This document shows, in pieces, positions 25,413 through 34,614 of a DNA stretch of 64,000 nt. The first letter of the stretch is position 1, and every line of letters starts with the position of its first letter. The stretch comes from Oscillospiraceae bacterium (lineage in GTDB: Bacteria; Bacillota; Clostridia; Oscillospirales; Ruminococcaceae), in contig JAAWDH010000044.1 in assembly GCA_022793675.1 (NCBI GenBank), positions 1 to 64,000 of the forward strand, read 5' to 3'. The notes beneath the pieces were generated by a model, which ran no database searches, had not been told where the DNA came from, and was given only the letters and a program-made list of their open reading frames with translations. Position numbers and translations under genes: made by a program.

Positions 25413-25442
25413 TTGACGATTCCCCCTTTCCTGCGCTATAAT
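25413..25442 (+). promoter_or_regulatory. promoter of the ilv operon
   Basis: TTGACG-N18-TATAAT, about 140 bp upstream of ilvB. The transcript would begin near 25449 and include two hairpins before the ilvB ribosome site. Confidence 0.75.
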
Positions 25443-25472
25443 AAAAATGGATATAAAAATTCATGATGCATT

Positions 25473-25500
25473 CTGCCCTCTCCATGCAGAGGGCTTTTCC
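25473..25500 (+). terminator. terminator-like hairpin in the ilv leader
   Basis: GCCCTCT / AGAGGGC stem with a six-base loop followed by TTTT, about 25 nt into the predicted transcript. Its position suggests premature termination, that is, attenuation of ilvBNC. The T-run is short. Confidence 0.55.
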
Positions 25501-25514
25501 AAACCCGCAAAAGT

Positions 25515-25543
25515 CATCATACCTCTAACGCAAAGGTATGATG
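25515..25543 (+). promoter_or_regulatory. 10-bp inverted repeat in the ilv leader
   Basis: CATCATACCT and AGGTATGATG are perfect 10-bp arms around a nine-base loop, with no T-run after it. It could be a repressor operator or an RNA hairpin; it ends 23 bp before the ilvB Shine-Dalgarno. Confidence 0.5.
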
Positions 25544-25582
25544 CCGGCAAAAAACAAACCCATTAAAGGAGGCGGCAAACCC

Positions 25583-27208
25583 TTGTTTATGACAGTCAGC
25601 CAAGCGATGGTCAACTGCCTGGAGGCAGAAGGGGTAGAGACGGTTTTCGGCTACCCCGGCGCGACAATCTGTCCGTTTTATGACGCACTTTCCCGTTCTT
25701 CCATCCGGCACATTCTGGTGCGGACTGAACAGAACGCTGGCCATGCCGCCAATGGGTATGCCAGGATTACCGGCCGGCCCGGCGTCTGCGTAGTCACTTC
25801 CGGCCCTGGCGCAACCAATCTGATTACGGGGATTTCTACGGCTTATATGGATTCGATTCCTATGGTGATTATCACAGGGCAGGTGGTGTCTAGCCTGCTG
25901 GGCAGCGATGTGTTCCAGGAAGTGGATATTACAGGGGCCTGTGAACCTTTCATCAAGCATAGTTATCTGCTTAAAGATCCGGCCCGGACTGCGCAGGTTT
26001 TCAAAGAGGCTTTTTATATTGCCAGTTCTGGACGGCCAGGACCGGTATTGATTGATATTCCCATGGATGTTCAGAAAATGCAGGTCAATTTCAGCTACCC
26101 CAAAGAGGTCAGCATCCGTTCCTATAAGCCGACCAGCAAAGGCCATCCTGGCCAGATCAAAAAGGCGGCGGCGGCCCTTTTTGAAGCCAAACGGCCGCTG
26201 ATTGTAGCGGGCGGCGGGGTATTCTCGGCCGGCGCTGAAAAGGAGCTGCTGGCTTTCTCGCAGAAGGCAGCCGTCCCAGTGGTTAATACCTTGATGGGGA
26301 TTGGAGCAGTACCGGCAGATTACCCGCTGCGGCTGGGGATGATTGGGATGCATGGCATCCGCCCCGCCAACTACGCCGTCCATCAGGCCGATCTGCTGAT
26401 TTTGGCAGGTTCGCGGGTCGCCGACCGGGCGATCCCTTCGCCGGATTTGTTAGCGAGACATAAAAAGATTATCCATATGGATATTGACCCGGCAGAAATT
26501 GGAAAAAACCTTGGGGTGGATATCCCGGTAGTGGGCAATATCCAGCAGATTTTATCGGAGCTTTGTGAACTTGCCGAGCCTAGCTGGGCGGAAAATTGGG
26601 CCGCATGGCGGGAAGAGCTTGTCGGGGTCGCGAAAAAATACCGCCCCGACTACGGCAAGCGGGATGGCTATGTCAACCCTAAGCTTTTGATGCATCAGCT
26701 TAACGCAATGGCCGGAGAAGGGACAACCATTGTTTCCGATGTCGGACAGAACCAGATGTGGTCTGCCAACGAATTTGCGGTTAAAAACGGGCGTTTCCTG
26801 ACCTCCGGCGGCATGGGCACAATGGGCTACAGCCTGCCGGCGGCGATGGGCGTGCAGGCGGCCAAACCGGGGCAGACAATCGCAGTCTGCGGCGACGGTT
26901 CCTTCCAAATGTGCATGATGGAGCTGGCGACGCTGGTGCAGCATAGGCTCCCGGTTAAGACGGTGGTGTTTTCCAATAATCGCTTGGGGATGGTGCGGGA
27001 GCATCAGGCTGTCGCTTATGATAACAATCTTACGGCGGTCTTTTTGGATGGCAGCCCGGACTTTGCCAAGCTGGCTGCCGCTTATGGTATCCCTTCGCTG
27101 CGCATCCACAAAAACAGTGAAATCGACGGCGCTTTAGAGGCTCTGCTCGCCGCAGACGGGCCTTTCCTGCTGGAAGCGATGGTCGATCCGCTGGAATCCA
27201 CCCTTTAA
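25583..27208 (+). CDS. ilvB: acetolactate synthase large subunit
   Basis: 541-residue thiamine-diphosphate enzyme that makes acetolactate or acetohydroxybutyrate, the first common step to valine, leucine and isoleucine. The catalytic glutamate lies in RTEQNAGHAANGYAR. The ThDP/Mg motif begins GDGSFQMCMMELATLVQHRLP, and the GMVREHQ segment is typical of the catalytic subunit. TTG at 25583 is the likely start because AAAGGAGG is 10 bases before it; the ATG two codons on would be 16 bases away. ilvN and ilvC follow closely. Confidence 0.95.
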   Translation: MFMTVSQAMVNCLEAEGVETVFGYPGATICPFYDALSRSSIRHILVRTEQNAGHAANGYARITGRPGVCVVTSGPGATNLITGISTAYMDSIPMVIITGQVVSSLLGSDVFQEVDITGACEPFIKHSYLLKDPARTAQVFKEAFYIASSGRPGPVLIDIPMDVQKMQVNFSYPKEVSIRSYKPTSKGHPGQIKKAAAALFEAKRPLIVAGGGVFSAGAEKELLAFSQKAAVPVVNTLMGIGAVPADYPLRLGMIGMHGIRPANYAVHQADLLILAGSRVADRAIPSPDLLARHKKIIHMDIDPAEIGKNLGVDIPVVGNIQQILSELCELAEPSWAENWAAWREELVGVAKKYRPDYGKRDGYVNPKLLMHQLNAMAGEGTTIVSDVGQNQMWSANEFAVKNGRFLTSGGMGTMGYSLPAAMGVQAAKPGQTIAVCGDGSFQMCMMELATLVQHRLPVKTVVFSNNRLGMVREHQAVAYDNNLTAVFLDGSPDFAKLAAAYGIPSLRIHKNSEIDGALEALLAADGPFLLEAMVDPLESTL

Positions 27209-27220
27209 AGGAGGCCCGGC

Positions 27221-27715
27221 ATGAAACATACTCTTTCTGTATTGGTTGAAAACCACGCCGGCGTCCTGTCGCGGATCTCGGGGCTATTCGCCCGTCGGGG
27301 CTTCAACATCGACAGCTTGGCAGTGGGGACGACCGCAGACCCTGCGGTCTCCTGCGTCACGATTGTGGTGGACGACAAGGAAAATGAAATTGAACAGATC
27401 AATAAGCAGCTTAATAAGCTGATTGATGTGATTAAGCTTAAGGACTTTGTTCCGGAGGAGATTGTCAGCCGGGAACTGATGCTTTTAAAAGTCAGCGCCA
27501 CCGACCAGAGCCGTTCGCGGATTGCCGAGCTGGCAAGCCTTGCGGGGGCAAAGGTCGCCGATATTACCCGCAGCTCGATGACGCTGGAATGCTGCGACAC
27601 CCCTGACCGGCTGGAGAACCTTTTGGAGCTGATGCGGCCCTTTGGACTGAAACGCGTTGTTCGCACGGGAACCATTGCCCTGGAAAAGGGCAATGAGCAA
27701 CTGACGATAGATTAG
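27221..27715 (+). CDS. ilvN: acetolactate synthase small (regulatory) subunit
   Basis: 164 residues, with an N-terminal ACT domain (HTLSVLVENHAGVLSRISGLFARRGFNIDSL) that binds valine for feedback control, and a C-terminal domain that activates the large subunit. This is the standard bacterial size. It starts 12 bp after ilvB with a GGAGG ribosome site. Confidence 0.96.
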   Translation: MKHTLSVLVENHAGVLSRISGLFARRGFNIDSLAVGTTADPAVSCVTIVVDDKENEIEQINKQLNKLIDVIKLKDFVPEEIVSRELMLLKVSATDQSRSRIAELASLAGAKVADITRSSMTLECCDTPDRLENLLELMRPFGLKRVVRTGTIALEKGNEQLTID

Positions 27716-28735
<1,020 letters not shown>

Positions 28736-28777
28736 CAGGTGCAGCCAGAGTATTGGCAAAACTCCATACGATAAAGC

Positions 28778-28813
28778 AATCCTACTGCGTTGGCTAGGCA
28801 GCGCAGTAGGATT
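28778..28813. terminator. bidirectional terminator between ilvC and the amidase gene
   Basis: Perfect 12-bp stem (AATCCTACTGCG / CGCAGTAGGATT) with a 12-base loop and T-rich flank on the plus strand, between two convergent genes. Confidence 0.85.
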
Positions 28814-28831
28814 TTATTATTGAGACACAGT

Positions 28832-29470
28832 TTATCCGACGGTAGGCATCCCGTCGTCGTCCATATCGAACGGCCTTTCGGCAGGCGGCGTTTCCGGCGC
28901 ATCCAGCATCGGAAGCGGTGCTGGTTCGCCGCCTTGGTCGGTCAGCCGGTTGATGTAACGCACGCCGTCAATATGGATTGCCCGGATTTTGTGATAATCA
29001 TAGGTAGAAATCGGCCGGCAGTTGGCGTTGTTATCATGGGCCGCCACCAGAATCGTATCCGGGTCAGGGAACTCGCTTAGAAGGCTTGTGACAATCACAG
29101 AGTGGCCGTATTCCTCCGGCGAGCGGATGGCCATTTGGATGACGTCGCCGGGCTGGACGCCGCTTAAAGGCACTTCGTGCCCGAACGGCCCCGGCCCAAG
29201 GTTAGTGGTCAGAAACTGCCACAAAAACTGCACCCCTGTCCAGGCCGGCGCACGGTCATTGATGTTTAGATAGTACCAGCCATAGGTCGGCGTGAAATTC
29301 ATAACACCGTTGGCGTAATAAAGGGCCTGGGAAACAAAATTGGTGCAGTCGCCCCCTAATTCGTCAAAGCTGCTGTACTGCGGATTGCGCCGATAGGCCC
29401 AGTAATCGGCATATTGTACAGCTAGATCCCTGGCATAAGCCGTTTCCAATAATTCATATGGATTCCTCAT
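28832..29470 (-). CDS. amidase-domain (Amidase_6, NlpC/P60-like) protein
   Basis: 212 residues. The domain signature is clear: a YA-x3-W-x3-RNPQYSSF segment, then GGDCTNFVSQAL with the catalytic Cys42, and YGHSVIV with the likely catalytic His123. This putative cysteine amidase family is common in spore-forming Clostridia and usually linked to cell-wall hydrolysis. No signal peptide or membrane helix is visible, so it is probably cytoplasmic or spore-associated. The last 25 residues are a Pro/Asp-rich tail. The ATG follows GGAGGGG at a suitable distance. Confidence 0.85.
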   Translation of the reverse strand: MRNPYELLETAYARDLAVQYADYWAYRRNPQYSSFDELGGDCTNFVSQALYYANGVMNFTPTYGWYYLNINDRAPAWTGVQFLWQFLTTNLGPGPFGHEVPLSGVQPGDVIQMAIRSPEEYGHSVIVTSLLSEFPDPDTILVAAHDNNANCRPISTYDYHKIRAIHIDGVRYINRLTDQGGEPAPLPMLDAPETPPAERPFDMDDDGMPTVG

Positions 29471-29517
29471 GAAGATCCCCTCCCGCGCTTTTTACCGCAT
29501 CCTATGCAGGTTATAGA

Positions 29518-29547
29518 AAAAACGTGCAGCTTTTGCCGCACGTTTTT
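29518..29547 (-). terminator. terminator of the RNase J transcript
   Basis: AAAAACGTGC / GCACGTTTTT, a perfect 10-bp stem with a 10-base loop and Ts on both sides. It is about 400 bp beyond the rnj stop codon, past the tandem duplication. Confidence 0.75.
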
Positions 29548-29560
29548 GGGGAATACGGGA

Positions 29561-29613
29561 AATACGACGCTTTCTGACGCTTTCTGAAGAAAGCTTAGCA
29601 AAGACTTTTACTT
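29561..29613 (+). repeat. partial copy F of the intergenic repeat
   Basis: Begins AATACGACGC and contains GCTTTCTGAAGAAAGCTTAGCAAAGACTTTTA-type sequence, with the first palindrome half duplicated (GACGCTTTCTGACGCTTTCTG). The right half is missing. Confidence 0.7.
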
Positions 29614-29728
29614 CGCGCCGGAAATCCAGCAAGCCGGATTTCTGCTGCGGATAAATCTGGCCAATTTCCCCGCGGTTACGGACAGGTGATTCCAGCTGCC
29701 CCCGTCAACAGACGGACAGACTATCTGC

Positions 29729-29942
29729 GCCGACAATTACTACTGACCAGCCGCGACATCCTACGCGATGTTTTTCGCTCACAAGCCGCCGAGCAGAGCC
29801 AGGCGGCAAACGCGAACTGTCTGCGGCGACACGCCGCCGACAATTACTACTGACCAGCCGCGACATCTCACGCGATGTTTTCCGCTTACAAGCCGCCGAG
29901 CAGAGCCAGGCGGCAAACGCGAATTGTCTGCGGCGACACGCC
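29729..29942. repeat. tandem duplication of a 107-bp unit
   Basis: Unit 1 is 29729-29835 and unit 2 is 29836-29942; they differ at only a few positions, mostly C/T. Each unit has two hairpin-forming stretches (GCCGCC...GGCGGC, and a GCGGC...GCCGC stem near the junction). The array ends one base before the rnj stop codon, in its presumed 3' untranslated region. Confidence 0.85.
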
Positions 29943-29943
29943 G

Positions 29944-31923
29944 CTAGATTTCCATGATGATTGGTAGGATCATTGGGCTGCGCTTGGTTTTCTTGTAGAT
30001 AAAGGAGGAAAGCTGGTCTTTGACGCTGATCTTGATCGCGCTCCACTCCCGGATATTCCGCTCTTGGCATTCGGCCAGCGTCTTTTTAATCAGCTGCCGG
30101 GCGCTGTCCATCAGCTCTTCTGATTCCCGCACATAGACAAATCCCCGCGAGACAATATCCGGCCCGGCCACAATAGCTCCCGACTCGTTCTCGATGGTCA
30201 TGACCACAATAATCAGGCCGTCCTGGGCCAGATGCTGGCGGTCACGCAGGACAATCGAACCAACATCGCCAACGCCGTAGCCGTCAACGAAAATCTGGCC
30301 GGCTTCAACCGTACCTGTTACCTGCATACTGTCCAGCGTCAGCTCAATCACCTGGCCAATGTCGGCAATCAGCACATGGCTGTCGTCAATCCCAACATCC
30401 TTCGCCAGCTTAGCGTGCTGGACAAGGTGGGAGTATTCGCCATGCACAGGGATAAAGAATTTCGGTTTAACGATAGAAAGCATCATTTTCAGTTCGTTCT
30501 GGCAGGCGTGACCCGAAACATGGACCTCATACATCGATTTATAGACGACCTCCGCCCCCAGCTTTAACAGGTCGTTGATAACCCGCGTGACGTGCTTTTC
30601 GTTGCCGGGGATGGGTTTGGCGGAGATGATGATATAGTCGTTGCTGTTGATCTGAACCTTCCGGTGCTCGCCGGAGGCCATCCGGGACAAGGCCGACATG
30701 GGTTCCCCTTGGCTGCCGGTGGTGATGATAACCAGCCTGCTGGAATTATAGCGGCCGATATTGTCCACGTCAATCAGCACGTCGCGCGGCACAGTCAGAT
30801 AGCCCAGCTCGATGGCTTTGGCCACCACATTGACCATGCTGCGCCCTGAAACGGCTACCTTGCGCCCGGTGCGGGCCGCCAAATCGACAATCTGCTGGAT
30901 CCGGTGGATATTGGAGGAGAAGGAAGCGATGATAATCCGCCGGTCCCCTGCCTGGGTAAAGAGGGCCTCAAAGGCCCGCCCGACGTTGCGCTCGCTTTCG
31001 GTGTAGCCAGGGCGTTCAGCGTTGGTGGAATCGGACAGCAGGCAGAGCACGCCTTCGCTGCCCAACTCGGAAAACCGCGCCAGGTCGATAATTTCCCCTT
31101 GGATCGGCGTATAGTCCACCTTAAAGTCGCCAGTCTGGATAATGACCCCAGCCGGCGTGGTCAGGGCAATGGCCGTCGCATCAGGGATGGAATGGTTGAC
31201 CCGGATAAATTCCGCCGACATACAGCCCAGCTTGACCACGCTGTGGGGGGCAATGACGTTCATATTCGCCCGCCCCAGCAGCCCATGCTCCTTCAGCTTG
31301 CCTTCAATCAGCCCCAGCGTCAGCCGGGTGCCGTAAATTGGGATATGGGTGCCCAGCTTTTTCAGGAAATAGGGGATGGAGCCGATATGGTCTTCATGGC
31401 CGTGGGTAATCAGCAGGCCGCGGATCCGCTCGGCGTTTTTTTCCAGATAGGTGAAATCAGGGATGACCAGATCCACCCCCAGCATATCGGCGTCAGGAAA
31501 ACCCATCCCACAGTCGACGATCACAATATCGCCGCCGCTTTCATAAGCGGTCATATTTTTGCCGATTTCATTCAGGCCGCCCAACGGAATAATCCTTACG
31601 CTGGGCTTTTTCTCTTTGGTGCGGCGATGGGCGGCCGTTTCCTTCTGGGCAGAAGCGCCGCGGGACGCCGCCGTGCGGGTGGAAGGCTTGCGCTGGGTTG
31701 CGGCAGCCTGCTGACGGGCGCGCGGTTTAGCGGTTTCGCTGCCCTTAGACGGTAAGGCCTGCTCCGTCTCCGGCGTCTGGGCCGCCGCAAGCGCCTGTTC
31801 CGACGGCGCTTTAGGGGCAAACCCTTTCCCACGCCGGGAAGTGCGTTTCCTGGGTGCAGGCGCTTTTCCCTTATCCCCTAAAATTGCATCGATTATTCTT
31901 GGTTCGTTTTTTGTATTTGCCAC
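29944..31923 (-). CDS. rnj: ribonuclease J
   Basis: 659-residue metallo-beta-lactamase/beta-CASP ribonuclease with 5'-to-3' exonuclease and endonuclease activity in mRNA decay and rRNA maturation. The zinc motif HGHEDH is at about 174-179. The core begins near residue 108 (VRIIPLGGLNEIGKN) and runs through beta-CASP to the C-terminal domain. Residues 1-107 are a basic, Ala/Lys/Arg-rich extension that is probably disordered and may bind RNA. The GTG at 31923 follows GAAAGGG at 6 bases; a TTG 12 codons upstream has poorer spacing. An isolated consensus promoter lies about 540 bp upstream. Confidence 0.93.
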   Translation of the reverse strand: MANTKNEPRIIDAILGDKGKAPAPRKRTSRRGKGFAPKAPSEQALAAAQTPETEQALPSKGSETAKPRARQQAAATQRKPSTRTAASRGASAQKETAAHRRTKEKKPSVRIIPLGGLNEIGKNMTAYESGGDIVIVDCGMGFPDADMLGVDLVIPDFTYLEKNAERIRGLLITHGHEDHIGSIPYFLKKLGTHIPIYGTRLTLGLIEGKLKEHGLLGRANMNVIAPHSVVKLGCMSAEFIRVNHSIPDATAIALTTPAGVIIQTGDFKVDYTPIQGEIIDLARFSELGSEGVLCLLSDSTNAERPGYTESERNVGRAFEALFTQAGDRRIIIASFSSNIHRIQQIVDLAARTGRKVAVSGRSMVNVVAKAIELGYLTVPRDVLIDVDNIGRYNSSRLVIITTGSQGEPMSALSRMASGEHRKVQINSNDYIIISAKPIPGNEKHVTRVINDLLKLGAEVVYKSMYEVHVSGHACQNELKMMLSIVKPKFFIPVHGEYSHLVQHAKLAKDVGIDDSHVLIADIGQVIELTLDSMQVTGTVEAGQIFVDGYGVGDVGSIVLRDRQHLAQDGLIIVVMTIENESGAIVAGPDIVSRGFVYVRESEELMDSARQLIKKTLAECQERNIREWSAIKISVKDQLSSFIYKKTKRSPMILPIIMEI

Positions 31924-32493
31924 TTTTTTCCCTTTCTTTCTGTCTTCACGATCATTCAAAGCCTTTAAAAGGCACTACAGGAAAGGCAGATGGGGATCCC
32001 TGCCTTCTCCGCGCCCGTCCCTTGGCTATCAGGACAAGCTCAACTTATAAAATGCGCCCAAAAACGGCTTTAGGCCGCCTGAAAACGTTTTCTTTTCCCA
32101 ATGCACAGCCAATCCAAAACCGCCGTTTTTCAAAACAGGCAGCATATTTGTACACACTGAACCTACCGCCTGCAAGCCTATCCGCCTGCTGCGGCAGCGC
32201 CCTCCCAGCCTTGCAAAAACAGCCTGGCGCAGTATGGAATTTTCCCCGAAACAGCAGACCGCCAAGCGGACCTCCCAAAAGCCGCAAGTACCGAAGCTCT
32301 TTCCGGCGCTTTACAGGAGCCGCAAGGGATCCTTTCCCCGTTCCCGGGCCAGGACGGCGCAGCCGCATCCCTGTTCCATGCCGGCCCCATTTTCCGTTTG
32401 ACGGCAGCATGGAAACTTCAGGGACACCACCAGCCCTGACCCTAAAATCCGAACAAATAGCTACGGTTATTATACTCCATTTCTTTCCTTATG
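31924..32493 (-). other. long 5' leader of RNase J
   Basis: 570 bp between the rnj start and the end of the upstream gene. Open frames occur on both strands, but their translations are compositionally odd and match nothing I know. The region has many GC-rich self-complementary segments, for example near 32160-32290. I could not match it to RNase P RNA, tmRNA, 6S or SRP RNA. A minus-strand transcript from the promoter at 32469-32497 would carry about 540 nt of leader. Confidence 0.55.
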
Positions 32494-32497
32494 TCAA
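32469..32497 (-). promoter_or_regulatory. consensus promoter for the RNase J leader
   Basis: TTGACA-N17-TATAAT on the minus strand, both hexamers perfect at optimal spacing. It overlaps the stop codon of the upstream gene. Confidence 0.88.
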
Positions 32498-33198
32498 GCT
32501 TTTTTAATGGGCAGGCATTCAAAGGGGTACTGGCCGCCTGCTGAAAAAAGCGCTGCATCCCCTAACAGCTGCAGCGCCAGCGCAGGGCCGTCGCCGTCAG
32601 GCGCCGTCCCCTCCCAAAGGAGGGTTTGGCCATGAAATAGGCTAAGGCGGCCGTCCTCTCCCCAGAGCTGCACCGTCACCTCGCCGCCGATACTGCCGCC
32701 CAGCTGGCAGAACACCTCCTCCAACACCCTGCCCGACGGGCCGCCGCCGATAAATCTGGCTTTCCTGCCGGCGACGCTGCCGCCTGTCCGCAGAAGCTTC
32801 AGGGGATAGAGGGCCTTCAGCGTCTCCATCGAAAGGTTACGGCCGCTGCCCGTCCTGTTGGCACGGATACGCTTTAACGGAAAGAGCACGTCCCCTGAGG
32901 CTTCCGCTACGCGGGCGCTGCGGGGCGGCAACAGCATTAGCGCCAGCGACGGCGCGCTTGCGCTGACACAGCAACGGAACTCCGGCAAGGACAACGCCCC
33001 ATATTGCCAGCAGTCCGCCCCTGCGCTGAGGATACCTGCTGTCACAGCAAGACGCACCTCCTCCGGGCAGCCGCGCGCCATCCCCAATCCGACCTGCCGC
33101 CGGCCCTGACCGGCGCGGCAGCCTATTTTGAGCCAATCCGACAACGTAAAATCCCGTTCCCCACTTTCCAGCCACCCAGGCAGGCAGATCATCTTCAT
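32494..33198 (-). CDS. degenerate phosphohexomutase-like protein
   Basis: 234 residues; no confident family. The first 80 residues recall the N-terminal domain of phosphoglucomutase/phosphoglucosamine mutases: RQVGLGMARG, then AVTAGILSAGADCWQYGALSLPEFRCCVSAS, like the usual 'GRDTR...AGLLSAGADVY..G.lPTP' path. The active-site serine loop (TASHNP in true enzymes) is absent, and the protein is half the normal length, so phosphotransfer is unlikely. It lies 78 bp downstream of murD2 on the same strand and may be co-transcribed. A cell-wall or sugar-phosphate sensing role would be speculation. Confidence 0.55.
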   Translation of the reverse strand: MKMICLPGWLESGERDFTLSDWLKIGCRAGQGRRQVGLGMARGCPEEVRLAVTAGILSAGADCWQYGALSLPEFRCCVSASAPSLALMLLPPRSARVAEASGDVLFPLKRIRANRTGSGRNLSMETLKALYPLKLLRTGGSVAGRKARFIGGGPSGRVLEEVFCQLGGSIGGEVTVQLWGEDGRLSLFHGQTLLWEGTAPDGDGPALALQLLGDAALFSAGGQYPFECLPIKKA

Positions 33199-33276
33199 TC
33201 CCTCGCCCCTTTCCTTTTGGAAAAGGATAGCCAGAAAAAAACGGCTGATACCATAACGGAGAGAATTTACAAAAAA

Positions 33277-34614
33277 TTAAATATTGGGGTCGGCGGCATA
33301 TTGGGCAAAACGCTCGCCGCGCTCCTCAAAATCCCGGAAAAAGCCATAACTGGCGGCGGCGGGCGACAACAGGCAGGCTGTCCCCTTCGGCGTAACCTTT
33401 TTGGCGACGGCTACGGCCTCTTTCAGATCCTCCACAAGGTGCAGCTCGCTGCGGCAGCCCGCCTGGCGCAGCGCTTCTGCAATCCTCCTCCCGCTGTCAG
33501 GCATCAGAATCAGGTGCGGCGGCGGATTGTGCAGCAAATAGCTGCACAGGCTCTGATAATCGATCCCCCTGTCCATCCCACCGAGCAGCAGGCTGCCGAC
33601 ACCGGGGGTTTTTAGGCTTTCCATCGCTTGGATTGCTGTTTCGCAGGCTGTGGAGATGGAGTCGTCATAATAAGCGACGCCGCCGTAACAGCCGATGTTC
33701 TGCAGCCGATGGGGCAGCGGCGCAAAGGTTTTGATTGCCGCTAAAAATTGCCCATCTGTGACGCCGTAAAGCTTGGCGACCCCATACGCGACCATAATGT
33801 TATAAAGGTTATGCGCCCCCAGCAGCGGGCAGCAGCCCTCCGGCAGTTCCAGCGCCGCCCTGCCGCCGCGGAAAATTGTCCGCCCTTGAATGGAAAGCTC
33901 CGCCGCACCGTTTTGGCAAAGGGTCACCTGGCTGGCTGCCAGCGGGGCAACGTCGTCCTTTTGCAGCACATTACAGAAATACCAGTCGCCTGGCTGCTGA
34001 TAGCGGCAGATGTTGCGCTTAGCCTCAAAATAAGCCTCCCGGCTGCCGTAATGGTCGAGATGCTCCTCAAAAAGATTCAGCAGCACCGCCACATGGGGGG
34101 AGACACGAATGCGTTCCAGCTGATGGCAGGAAAGCTCGCAGACAATCAACGTCTTTTCGGTAATCTGCTCCGCCAGTGAAAAAGGCGGAATGCCGATATT
34201 GCCCATCAGCAGGCAGTCGGGATAGGCCTGTTTGAGCACATGGTAAATTAGGCTGGAAGTTGTGCTTTTGCCTTTGGTGCCAGTGATGCCGATAACCTGC
34301 CCCCTGAACGCCTTCAGCAGCAGCTCGCTTTGAGAGGTAACCCTTTCCAGTACCTCTGGCGCATGGTTTTCTAGGACAATACCAGGGCTTTTGAGGATTA
34401 AGTCGTAATTGGCCAGGCAATTTTGATACCCTTCGCCGAAAATGCCCTCCACATTGGAGAGGGAAGCAAGGTCAATCTGCCGCTGGTCGGCAATGGCCAA
34501 CGGCTGCCCCGGCAGCCAGCGGCGGATCAGCTCATAGGAAGCTCTTCCCTCCCGGCCAAACCCCAGAAGCAGGATTTTCTTTCCGCGCAAAGTGTCAATA
34601 ATATCTGTAATCAT
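33277..34614 (-). CDS. murD2: MurD-type ligase, probably MurD2 (UDP-MurNAc-L-Ala--L-Glu ligase)
   Basis: 445-residue Mur ligase. The ATP loop GITGTKGKSTTS is at 109-120, the central Mur domain has CELSCHQLERI and NLFEEHLDHYG, and the C-terminal domain includes PHRLQNIG and DDSISTACETA. Ordinary MurD adds D-glutamate to UDP-MurNAc-L-Ala. Here the gene overlaps murL by ATGA, the pairing described for Xanthomonas MurD2, which adds L-glutamate for later epimerisation. I infer MurD2 from context; the substrate cannot be read from motifs alone. An ordinary MurD elsewhere in the genome would support this. Confidence 0.85.
   Translation of the reverse strand: MITDIIDTLRGKKILLLGFGREGRASYELIRRWLPGQPLAIADQRQIDLASLSNVEGIFGEGYQNCLANYDLILKSPGIVLENHAPEVLERVTSQSELLLKAFRGQVIGITGTKGKSTTSSLIYHVLKQAYPDCLLMGNIGIPPFSLAEQITEKTLIVCELSCHQLERIRVSPHVAVLLNLFEEHLDHYGSREAYFEAKRNICRYQQPGDWYFCNVLQKDDVAPLAASQVTLCQNGAAELSIQGRTIFRGGRAALELPEGCCPLLGAHNLYNIMVAYGVAKLYGVTDGQFLAAIKTFAPLPHRLQNIGCYGGVAYYDDSISTACETAIQAMESLKTPGVGSLLLGGMDRGIDYQSLCSYLLHNPPPHLILMPDSGRRIAEALRQAGCRSELHLVEDLKEAVAVAKKVTPKGTACLLSPAAASYGFFRDFEERGERFAQYAADPNI

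Larger units (their letters stand above)
29471..29943. repeat. intergenic region with terminator, repeat fragment and tandem duplication
   Basis: 473 bp with no gene. From left to right: a minus-strand terminator (29518-29547), a partial copy F of the dispersed repeat (29561-29613), a small hairpin around GAAATCC/GGATTTC (about 29621-29642), and the 107-bp tandem duplication that abuts the RNase J stop codon. Confidence 0.7.

Noticed and set aside
25447..25566. 39-codon ilv leader peptide containing Val-Ile-Ile-Pro-Leu
   Set aside because: Attractive as an attenuator peptide, but the ATG coincides with the predicted transcription start, there is no ribosome site and the regulatory codons are not clustered before the terminator stem.
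25313..25582. T-box or other known riboswitch before ilvB
   Set aside because: No T-box consensus (AGGGTGGNACCGCG) or other riboswitch core was found.
31924..32493. RNase P RNA, tmRNA, 6S or SRP RNA in the rnj leader
   Set aside because: None of their conserved cores is present; left as an unassigned leader.
31854..32507. 217-codon plus-strand frame over the rnj leader
   Set aside because: Opposite to a consensus promoter, no ribosome site, low-complexity Pro/Ser/Arg composition, overlaps rnj.
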